A DNA stretch of 5,502 nucleotides from Clostridia bacterium. Lineage in GTDB: Bacteria > Bacillota > Clostridia > Oscillospirales > Acutalibacteraceae. The stretch is taken from positions 1-5,502 of the forward strand of contig JAFWCS010000348.1 in assembly GCA_017534365.1 (NCBI GenBank), read 5' to 3'. Under the pieces are notes generated by a model. It was not told the DNA's origin. It saw only the letters and a list, made by a program, of their open reading frames with translations, and searched no databases. Position numbers and translations under genes: made by a program. How positions within the stretch are numbered: the stretch's first letter is position 1; every line of letters begins with the position of its first letter. Shown piece by piece: positions 1 through 5,502 of this stretch.

Positions 1-166
1 CGTGGATCACGTAGCCCTGCTTTTTGTAGGCGGCGATCCGTTCGCAGGTCGAGTCGTTGATGCCGTAGACCATCACGACGTCCGTGTTGATATCGTCTTT
101 TCCGGTGTAGAACGCCGACTGCTGAAAGCTCGTCAGCTCCTCACTTCTGTCTCTGATATATGCCAT
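1..166 (-). CDS. Unidentified protein, N-terminal 55 residues (truncated by window edge)
   Basis: Read on the minus strand, an ATG at 166-164 opens a frame that runs without a stop to the left edge. It follows a strong GAGGAGG ribosome binding site (plus-strand 174-180) at a spacing of 7 bases. The product begins MAYIRDRSEELTSFQQ and continues through the segment DVVMVYGINDS to ..YKKQGYVIH at the edge. There is no signal peptide or membrane segment in the visible part, so a cytoplasmic protein is likely. The alternation of a hydrophobic strand (VVMVYGI) with a helix (STCERIAAYKKQG) and a second strand (YVIH) fits the start of an alpha/beta or TIM-barrel fold. It faintly recalls uncharacterised glycosidase-like proteins of Clostridia, but that is memory-based and weak. 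It is transcribed divergently from the carbohydrate-related operon and has its own good promoter, so co-regulation is possible. The real start and coding status are fairly sure; the function is unknown. Confidence 0.75.
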   Translation of the reverse strand, partial: MAYIRDRSEELTSFQQSAFYTGKDDINTDVVMVYGINDSTCERIAAYKKQGYVIH

Positions 167-199
167 GCGTCTTCCTCCTCGCATTCAGCTTTCGATGAC

Positions 200-228
200 A
201 TCATACCATACAATTTCGTCGATGGCAA
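200..228 (-). promoter_or_regulatory. Sigma-A-type promoter for the leftward gene
   Basis: On the minus strand a -35 box TTGCCA (228-223, 5 of 6 to consensus) is followed after exactly 17 bases by a -10 box TATGAT (205-200, 5 of 6), with an extended TGg directly before it. Transcription would start near 194, leaving a leader of about 28 bases that contains the GAGGAGG site of the gene starting at 166. The small inverted repeat ATGAcaTCAT (194-203) overlaps the -10 and start point and could be part of an operator, though it is short. Confidence 0.7.
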
Positions 229-278
229 TATGCCGATCCAATTTGCCTGCGCGGCGCGGAAAAAATGTCGTCAACGCA

Positions 279-307
279 TTGAAATTGCGCCTGGAATATG
301 CTAATAT
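279..307 (+). promoter_or_regulatory. Sigma-A-type promoter for the rightward operon
   Basis: A -35 box TTGAAA (279-284, 5 of 6) is followed after 17 bases by TAATAT (302-307, 4 of 6), preceded by TGc (299-301) as an extended -10. Transcription would start near 314, giving a leader of about 40 bases before the ATG at 353. The surrounding stretch 279-340 is clearly AT-richer than the coding regions. An imperfect inverted repeat with GATA and TATC arms (314-331) lies just downstream of the -10 and would be well placed for a repressor, but it is weak evidence. Confidence 0.65.
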
Positions 308-352
308 TTTAATGATACTGAAAAGAATATCGCTATAGAAAGAAGCGGAAGC

Positions 353-2479
353 ATGAGCTGTCTGAAAATGTATAATTTTGCCCCGAAGGCGCGCGGGCTT
401 GCCGTTCCGGACGGCTTCTCGGTCGTGCCGTTCCGGGAGGAAAAGGAGATCGACGACTGGCTTTCCATCTGCCGTGAAGGGCTGATCGATCCCGCCTGCG
501 GAGCTGAAAAATTCCGCTGCGAGCTGCTCGAGCTCGACGGACCGGATCCTTACCGGGATACCTACTTTATCGTCGATGACGCCGACGGAAAAAAGATGGC
601 GACGTTTACGATCGTGCCGGATATGTGGTCGACTGGGATGGGGTATATCCACATGGTCGCGGTGCGTTACGCATACCGCGGGCGCGGCTTCGGGCGCTTT
701 ATCGCGGACTACTGCCTGCAGAAGCTCATCGAAATGGGGAAAGAGAAGGTCTTTCTTCTCACGGGCGACGCGCGCCTCCCGGCGCTGGCCACCTATATCA
801 AAGCAGGGTTTCTGCCCGTCAACTATATCGACGAGCACCGGTTCGATATGGTGAACCGCTGGCAGGACGTCGTGGACACGCTCGGCCTTGACAGCCTGGC
901 GCTGCTGAACGATGACGGGACGCCGATGCGCACGCTTCACAGGCGGCCGAAAGTTCGCGTTGACGACGAGGGCGCCGCCGGTGACGGCAGGACCGACGAC
1001 AGAGCTGCCATTCAGCGCGCGATCGATAAAGTCGCGGCGGCGGGCGGCGGCGTGGCGGAGCTTTCCGCGGGCAAAAAATACCGTTCCGGCGGGTTGTTTC
1101 TGCGCAGCGGCGTTACGCTTCGCTTCGGCGACGGCGCGGAGCTGATCCAGAATCCCGATCCCGACGGCTACGTGAAGCCGGAGGACGGCCGGCTCGTCCC
1201 TTACCGCCCCGATTACGGCCACAACAAATACCCCGACATCAAGTGGAGCCATCTCTGGTATTATAATTATCCGCTTGTGTTTGCGGGAGAAGGCGTGCAC
1301 GATATCCGGATCACCGGGCGCGGCACGATCCGCATGATGGACGACGCCGTGCCGGAAAAGATTCTGAAAATCTGCCCGATCGGGCTTTACCGCGTGCGCA
1401 ATTTTGAGATCTCCGGTATAGAGATTACCGACTATCATTCCTACGCCATGATGCCCTTCACCTGCGAAAACGGGCTGATTAAGGACGTTGTTATCCATCA
1501 CTGGAGCCACGGCAACGGCGACGGCGTCTGCCTGATGAACTGCCGCAACGTCCGCGTGCACGGATGCCGGATGTTTACGGGGGACGACGCGGTTTATATC
1601 TTCTCCTCCTACCGCGATCCGCGCGGCGGCGGCTGGTGGAGCTCCGATGCGCCGCAGGCCTCGGAAAACATTGAGATCGACCACAACGATCTGCGCACGG
1701 ACCACTGCAAAGCCTTCGGCATGATCCTTTGGGGGATCGACTGCCCGGAGCTTGAGAAGGTCGAGGTCCGGAACGTCTACGTGCATGACAATCATTTCCA
1801 GACGATGGGCAACTGGCTATATAATCCGTATACGACCAAAACGGGCTGCCCGCCCGTCACGCACGTCCGGTTTGAAAACAACCGGATCGATGCCATCGAG
1901 CCGAACTTCTTTGAGACGCAGATCAGCGATATGAACTTCTTCCATTCGAGCCGCGAACTCCATAACGGCAATTTCGGCGACGGCAGGGTGTTCTGGGTGC
2001 TCAATCAGAACAGGAACGCCGATTCCGTCGGCATCCGCAGAGACAGCGACACGGAAAACGGCGCCTGCGGCTATCTCACCCATCTTGACGAGGGCGACGC
2101 CGCGCTGTATCAGGGCATATTCATCCGCGCCGGCGCGCCCTGCGCGCTCTGGGCGCGGGTCCGCACGAGCGGCGTCAGATGCCGGCTCTTTGTCCGCGCG
2201 CTTGACAGCGGCGCGCTGATCGCATCCCTGGACTTTGATCAGAAAGCGTGGGAAAACAAGATTCTCCGTTTCACCGTGCCGGAGGACGCGAATTACCACG
2301 TCGGGATCGAGCGCGGGGAAGCGACGCAGGGAAGCGCCGAGATCGACGAGCTGCGCCTGCTCGGCAACTGTGACGCGGCGTTCGGCTGCAAATTCGTCGG
2401 CATGGATCCCTGCCGCGACCGGAAACCGCTTTATTTCTATAATGAAAACCTGTGGAGAGACGGAGAGGACGAAGGATGA
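353..2479 (+). CDS. GNAT acetyltransferase fused to a GH28-like beta-helix protein
   Basis: The 708-residue product has three parts. Residues about 15-165 are a GNAT N-acetyltransferase: the acetyl-CoA loop is RGRGFG at 109-114 after the strand MVAVRYAY, and the later motif runs from D139 through YIKAGF (148-153). From about 200 a right-handed beta-helix of the pectate-lyase/polygalacturonase type begins, with the typical GDGRTDDRAAIQRAID entry (210-225) and a GGLFLRSGVTLRFGDGAEL turn. GH28-type acidic residues are present: D390 in NGDGV and D411/D412 in TGDDAVYI, at the usual 21-22 residue spacing. The GH28 GHG histidine and RIK motif are not recognisable; AFGMILWG stands in the expected area, after an insertion rich in Gly and Trp. 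Residues about 545-690 look like a beta-sandwich of the carbohydrate-binding type. No signal peptide is seen, so it is probably cytoplasmic. The start follows only a weak purine-rich site; M6 is an alternative. It is first in the operon. Substrates of both domains are unknown. Confidence 0.85.
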   Translation: MSCLKMYNFAPKARGLAVPDGFSVVPFREEKEIDDWLSICREGLIDPACGAEKFRCELLELDGPDPYRDTYFIVDDADGKKMATFTIVPDMWSTGMGYIHMVAVRYAYRGRGFGRFIADYCLQKLIEMGKEKVFLLTGDARLPALATYIKAGFLPVNYIDEHRFDMVNRWQDVVDTLGLDSLALLNDDGTPMRTLHRRPKVRVDDEGAAGDGRTDDRAAIQRAIDKVAAAGGGVAELSAGKKYRSGGLFLRSGVTLRFGDGAELIQNPDPDGYVKPEDGRLVPYRPDYGHNKYPDIKWSHLWYYNYPLVFAGEGVHDIRITGRGTIRMMDDAVPEKILKICPIGLYRVRNFEISGIEITDYHSYAMMPFTCENGLIKDVVIHHWSHGNGDGVCLMNCRNVRVHGCRMFTGDDAVYIFSSYRDPRGGGWWSSDAPQASENIEIDHNDLRTDHCKAFGMILWGIDCPELEKVEVRNVYVHDNHFQTMGNWLYNPYTTKTGCPPVTHVRFENNRIDAIEPNFFETQISDMNFFHSSRELHNGNFGDGRVFWVLNQNRNADSVGIRRDSDTENGACGYLTHLDEGDAALYQGIFIRAGAPCALWARVRTSGVRCRLFVRALDSGALIASLDFDQKAWENKILRFTVPEDANYHVGIERGEATQGSAEIDELRLLGNCDAAFGCKFVGMDPCRDRKPLYFYNENLWRDGEDEG
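2462..2468 (+). promoter_or_regulatory. Ribosome binding site that sets the metallophosphoesterase start at 2476
   Basis: GGAGAGG lies 7 bases before the ATG at 2476 and inside the end of the preceding gene. It favours 2476 over the in-frame upstream ATG at 2452, which would add eight mostly charged residues (MERRRGRR) and lacks a comparable site. Confidence 0.7.
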
Positions 2480-3495
2480 AAAAAGAATTGCAGCTGAGAT
2501 TCAAAAACGGCAAATTCCGGATTCTGACGCTGTCGGATACGCACGTGCTCGCAAACGGCGACCGGCGTCTCACGCGCGACATTGACGCAATCGTTGAAGC
2601 GCTCCGGCCCGATCTCGTGCTGTATCTCGGCGATCAGGTGTGGCAGAGCGCGGCGGAAAACGCCGACACGCTCCGGGAAGCGCTCCATCTGCAGACCGAC
2701 CCGGTCGAAGCGCGCGGCATTCCCTGGGCGCACGTCTTCGGCAATCACGACCGGGAGCGCGGGTTTTCGAATGAAGCGCAGCAGCAGATCTATGAGGAAT
2801 TCCCGCACTGCCTGTCCGAGGCCGGCCCGGCGGAGATCGACGGCACGGGCAATTATATGCTGCCCGTATTTGACGGCGCGGGCAAAAGGATCGTCTATGC
2901 CGTCTGGGCGCTCGACAGCCACAGCGGCTTTATGGATTTCGTGAAGAAGCACGGCCTGCGGGAGGACCCCTGGTTTTACAGCTTCCCGGAGCCGCTCACC
3001 GGCGGCGTGCACTCGCCGGGCTACGACATGCCGCACTTCAGCCAGGTGCTCTGGTATTGGAACAGCTCGGCCGAGCTTGAACGCCGGCAGGGCGCGAAGG
3101 TGCCCGGGCTGATGGTCATGCACCAGCCCATGCCGGAATACACGATCCCCTATAAGAACCCCGCGCAGACCTTCTATCGCGGCAACATGCGGGAATCCGT
3201 CGGCACGGGCAATTACAATTCCGGTCTGTTCGGCGCCCTCGTCGAGCGCGGCGACGTGAAGACCGTGATCAGCGGCCACGACCATATCAACGACTGGCAG
3301 GCGGAATACCTCGGCGTGACGCTCGCGTATGACGCGGGCCTGAGCTATGACAACTACTGCGACGACGACCTGCGCGGCGGCCGGGTGGTCGATATTGATG
3401 AAGCCGATCCCTGGCACGTGCGGACCTATATGGTGCGCGCCGCCGATTACGTGGCGGATTACCCCGGCGAAAAGCCGTCGGAGGTGCGCGCATGA
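2476..3495 (+). CDS. Calcineurin-like metallophosphoesterase, Dcr2-like
   Basis: This 339-residue protein has the full set of calcineurin-type metallophosphoesterase motifs, which bind two metal ions and hydrolyse phosphate esters. They are D21-T-H23 in the first strand (RILTLSDTH), G52-D53 (LYLGDQVW), G89-N-H-D92 (HVFGNHDRERG), H216 (MVMHQPMPEY) and G267-H268-D-H270 (VISGHDHIN). The early D-x-H, the PDLVLYLGD strand and the WALDSHS segment resemble the bacterial and fungal Dcr2 group, so that is the best family guess; the natural substrate is not known. There is no signal peptide or membrane segment, and the length is normal for a single-domain enzyme. The ATG at 2476 overlaps the stop of the fusion gene as ATGA, and its own stop overlaps the next start in the same way, so translation of the three genes is probably coupled. 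All metal ligands are intact, so it should be active. Confidence 0.88.
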   Translation: MKKELQLRFKNGKFRILTLSDTHVLANGDRRLTRDIDAIVEALRPDLVLYLGDQVWQSAAENADTLREALHLQTDPVEARGIPWAHVFGNHDRERGFSNEAQQQIYEEFPHCLSEAGPAEIDGTGNYMLPVFDGAGKRIVYAVWALDSHSGFMDFVKKHGLREDPWFYSFPEPLTGGVHSPGYDMPHFSQVLWYWNSSAELERRQGAKVPGLMVMHQPMPEYTIPYKNPAQTFYRGNMRESVGTGNYNSGLFGALVERGDVKTVISGHDHINDWQAEYLGVTLAYDAGLSYDNYCDDDLRGGRVVDIDEADPWHVRTYMVRAADYVADYPGEKPSEVRA

Positions 3496-4388
3496 TGAAA
3501 GGAAAAGGACTGGAGGAGATCCCGTTCCTGTATGACGCGGTCATGCGCGAATGCGGGATCGACCCGATGTATGACGCAGCGCTGATCCGGGACGATACGA
3601 TCTATTTTTGGCGTTCTCCGAACTGCAACAACGCGAACAACGGCCATTCCACAACGAAGCTCTTCATCGACAGCTGCGTCGGCCTTCTTTCCGACCGGGG
3701 GCTGCTCGACGTGCATGCGCCCGTGACCTCGTTTTTTTCGCGGGATACGCTGCCGGCCGCGATGGATCCGCAGTGGGACCGCGTGACCGTCCACGACGCC
3801 ATGCGCCACCGCATGGGCATCGACGAAGTGCCCTACGGCGTTGACGAAGACCGCGACATCGAAAAGATCGGCGACGACTTTCTGGGCTACGTCTTTTCGC
3901 TCGCGCTGCCGTATCCGCCGGGCGCGCATTACCGTTATTCCGACGCGGCGTATTATCTGCTCTCGCGGATCATCGCAAGCGTGAGCGGCGAAAAATGCCA
4001 GGAGTTCATGTATCAGAATCTTTTGAAGCCCCTCGGCTTCCGGCAGTGGGCGACCGCCGTGTGCCCCGCGGGGCATATGATCGGTGGCGGGGGCTTCTTC
4101 ACCCGCGCGGACGACATGGCGAAGCTGCCTTACGTCTACGCGAACGGCGGCGTTTACGACGGGCAGCGTATCCTCTCAGAGCGCTGGATCCGTCAGGCCA
4201 TGGAAAACAATTACGCGCTCGATGAGCACGGGCGCACCGGCGCCTACTACAAGACCGGATCGCGGGGGCAGGGCGTGATTTTTAAGGATCACGCCGCGTT
4301 CGCCTGGCACGGCTGCTCGCCGGCGGACGGCGGCAACCGGACGACGCGCCTGTTCGACGCATTCTGCGCCTATCTTTCGGAGGGATAA
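3492..4388 (+). CDS. Serine hydrolase, beta-lactamase/class C fold
   Basis: The 298-residue product has the signature of the beta-lactamase-like serine hydrolases (class C beta-lactamases, DD-peptidases, family VIII esterases). The nucleophile motif S53-T-T-K56 lies at the start of a helix (HSTTKLFIDSCVGLLSDRG). A tyrosine motif Y149-S-D151 stands where most relatives have Y-x-N, and WHGCSP near the C-terminus matches the third, H-x-G-like motif; a KTG also occurs shortly before it (YYKTGSRG). The segment GGGGFFTRADDMAKL is typical of the family. It is shorter than the usual 330-400 residues: only about 25 residues follow the HG motif. No signal peptide is present, which argues against cell-wall or periplasm-type roles and for an intracellular esterase or amidase. 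The ATG at 3492 overlaps the previous stop as ATGA and has GGAGG at 3480-3484; the adjacent ATG at 3495 is an equal alternative. Substrate unknown. Confidence 0.87.
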   Translation: MMKGKGLEEIPFLYDAVMRECGIDPMYDAALIRDDTIYFWRSPNCNNANNGHSTTKLFIDSCVGLLSDRGLLDVHAPVTSFFSRDTLPAAMDPQWDRVTVHDAMRHRMGIDEVPYGVDEDRDIEKIGDDFLGYVFSLALPYPPGAHYRYSDAAYYLLSRIIASVSGEKCQEFMYQNLLKPLGFRQWATAVCPAGHMIGGGGFFTRADDMAKLPYVYANGGVYDGQRILSERWIRQAMENNYALDEHGRTGAYYKTGSRGQGVIFKDHAAFAWHGCSPADGGNRTTRLFDAFCAYLSEG

Positions 4389-4390
4389 CG

Positions 4391-5385
4391 ATGAACAATC
4401 CGTATTTTGAATTTCGCAAAAAAGCGGCGCCGCTGGCCAAGGCCGCCTCGCTGCTTACCTATCCTGTTCTGAAGGGCTTTGACGGACCGATCCGTCCGAA
4501 GCGCCCGGACGGGATCCGTCTGCTCGCCGTGCTCGTTGCGGACGTGCACATGCGCGACGAGCCCTACTGAACCGCAGGCTCTACGACGGCCTTTATGACC
4601 TTGAAACCGCGCAGGCGCCGATCGACGCGCTGGTGTCCGCGGGCGATCTGACCGATCACGGCGAGCTGTCGGAGTGGGCCACCGTCGTCAAAAAGACGAA
4701 CGGCCATCATCCGGCGCGGGAGCTGATCCTTGCGCTCGGCAATCACGACACCTGGACCACCACGCTCGAGGGCGGCGACAATTACGATTACGCCGTCGAG
4801 CTGTTTCTGCATTTCACAGGCAAGCTGACAGGCGTGCGGGAGGAGAAGATCTGGTTCACGCGCGTGGTCAACGGCTGTTCCTTCATCTGCATGGGCAGCG
4901 AAGACAGTTCCTGCGACGGAGCGATCGGCGACGCGCAGATCGCCTGGCTCGACGGAGAGCTGCAAAAGGCGACCGCAGCCGGCAGACCGGCGTTCGTGAT
5001 CAATCATCAGGCGCTGCAGCACACCCACGGGCTGCCCTATACCTCCTCCAAAAACAAAAACGTGCGGCCCGAGGAGGGCGGCATCCAGCAGGGCAACGAC
5101 GCGGTGCGCGCTGTCCTCGGGAAATACCGGAACGTCCTGCTGATCAGCGGGCATTCCCACATGGGCCTGAGCGGCAAGGTCAAGCCGCACGCCACCTTTG
5201 AAAAGGTCGATTCGTTCTATTCGATCAACCTGCCCTGCTATATGTTCTGGAATCACGACGGCCTGCCGTCCTGCGGCTACGGCTACGTCATGGCGGTCTA
5301 TGACGACTGCGTGCTCCTGCGTGCGCGGAACTTCATCCGCAGGGTCTGGCTGCCGGTCTACGATTTTTCATTTCCGATCGAATAA
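4391..5385 (+). pseudogene. Second metallophosphoesterase, split by an apparent frameshift
   Basis: An ATG at 4391, with GGAGGG at 4379-4384 and only two bases after the previous stop, opens a frame that ends at TGA 4568-4570 after 59 residues. Those residues end in the first metal-binding motif, D51-V-H53 (LVADVHMRDEPY). The rest of the same enzyme continues in another frame: from about 4570 as NRRLYDGLYDLETAQ, then SAGDLTDHG (GD at 4642-4647), LALGNHDTW (N at 4741), VINHQALQ and LISGHSHMG (His at 5152 and 5158), ending at TAA 5383-5385. Adding one base, for example a C to read TAC-CTG-AAC, would join them into about 331 residues with every calcineurin-type motif present. The downstream part alone, even if started at GTG 4633, would lack the D-x-H ligands. 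It differs in sequence from the first metallophosphoesterase and has a longer N-terminal lead of about 40 residues. Whether this is a real mutation or a sequence error cannot be told here. Confidence 0.8.
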
Positions 5386-5387
5386 CA

Positions 5388-5409
5388 GCCGCGCGGGCGG
5401 CATCATTTT
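5388..5409 (+). terminator. Weak hairpin with short T-run, possible terminator or attenuator
   Basis: GCCGC (5388-5392) and GCGGC (5397-5401) can pair around a four-base loop, and a run of four T follows at 5406-5409 after ATCA. The stem is only five pairs and the T-run is short and displaced, so efficient termination is doubtful. It lies just after the stop of the second metallophosphoesterase and only about 20-30 bases before the next start, so partial read-through into the next gene is the likelier situation. Confidence 0.3.
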
Positions 5410-5413
5410 CAAC

Positions 5414-5420
5414 AGGGAGG
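5414..5420 (+). promoter_or_regulatory. Ribosome binding site with two possible start codons
   Basis: AGGGAGG stands 6 bases before a GTG at 5427 and 9 bases before the in-frame ATG at 5430. Both are acceptable spacings, so the start is undecided between them; the difference is one residue. Confidence 0.6.
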
Positions 5421-5429
5421 GCTGCGGTG

Positions 5430-5502
5430 ATGGTTGCAAGACTTTTTACCACGATCGTTCTGGTCGTTACGCTGCTGTTTCAGAGCCTCACGATCCTGCC
5501 GC
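5430..5502 (+). CDS. Membrane or secreted protein, N-terminal fragment (truncated by window edge)
   Basis: Only about 24 codons are visible, beginning MVARLFTTIVLVVTLLFQSL, and the frame is open to the right edge. A single arginine followed by a run of about 18 mostly hydrophobic residues fits a signal peptide or an N-terminal membrane anchor. It follows a strong AGGGAGG site; the GTG at 5427 could also be the start. No promoter is apparent in the short gap after the second metallophosphoesterase, so it is probably transcribed with the upstream genes unless the weak hairpin there ends the transcript. It is the only product of the rightward set with an export or membrane signal. The family cannot be named from this fragment. 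Confidence 0.65.
   Translation, partial: MVARLFTTIVLVVTLLFQSLTILP

Noticed and set aside
249..257. GC-rich palindrome GCGC-G-GCGC in the intergenic region
   Set aside because: The four-base arms of a simple GC repeat are likely by chance in this genome, and there is no T-run, so it is not called a terminator or operator.
2..304. A 100-codon plus-strand open frame at the left edge
   Set aside because: It lies opposite the minus-strand gene that has a strong ribosome binding site and promoter, and it runs through the divergent promoter region with no recognisable protein features.
185..1795. A 536-codon open frame on the minus strand opposite the GNAT/beta-helix gene
   Set aside because: It mirrors a GC-rich gene with strong, multi-motif coding evidence on the plus strand. 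Its own product is a repetitive mix of Ala, Val, His, Asp and Arg without a recognisable domain, and it also runs across the divergent promoter region.
2437..3417. A 326-codon minus-strand open frame opposite the first metallophosphoesterase
   Set aside because: The plus strand holds every metallophosphoesterase motif. The reverse frame has biased composition and no family features, as expected of a shadow of high-GC codons.
3459..4076. A 205-codon minus-strand open frame opposite the serine hydrolase
   Set aside because: It is a shadow of the plus-strand gene with intact STTK and HG motifs; the product has low-complexity His/Arg/Val content.
4550..4575. Programmed -1 ribosomal frameshift in the second metallophosphoesterase
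   Set aside because: The direction fits -1, but the codons GAG CCC TAC before the stop offer no slippery heptamer and no clear downstream structure was identified. A single-base deletion or sequence error is simpler.

Overview
The window looks like part of a GC-rich chromosome from an anaerobic Bacillota (Clostridia-type) bacterium, possibly from a metagenome. The support is strong GGAGG-type ribosome binding sites, tightly packed genes with ATGA overlaps, and a gene set typical of carbohydrate-using gut Clostridia. No gene gives a species-level assignment.

Layout: a truncated minus-strand gene enters from the left edge and starts at 166. A 186-base intergenic region (167-352) follows. It is AT-richer than the genes and holds two well-formed, divergent sigma-A-type promoters, one for each flanking gene. 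From 353 to the right edge everything reads on the plus strand as one probable operon: (1) a 708-residue fusion of an N-terminal GNAT acetyltransferase, a GH28-like right-handed beta-helix and a C-terminal beta-sandwich-like region; (2) a calcineurin-type metallophosphoesterase resembling the Dcr2 group; (3) a short serine hydrolase of the beta-lactamase/class C fold; (4) a second, different metallophosphoesterase broken by an apparent one-base frameshift near 4568; (5) the first ~24 codons of a membrane or secreted protein. Genes 1-2 and 2-3 overlap by four bases, genes 3 and 4 are two bases apart, and a 41- to 44-base gap with a weak hairpin precedes gene 5.

How they may work together (inference): none of the four complete or nearly complete plus-strand products has a visible signal peptide, so they probably act in the cytoplasm. 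A beta-helix carbohydrate-active fold beside a serine hydrolase/esterase-like enzyme and two phosphoesterases suggests processing of an imported, decorated (acylated or phosphorylated) uronate-type saccharide. The substrate cannot be read from the sequence. The most unusual item is the GNAT/beta-helix fusion, whose beta-helix keeps the GH28 aspartates but lacks recognisable GHG and RIK motifs. No RNA genes, CRISPR arrays, insertion sequences or long repeats were seen.
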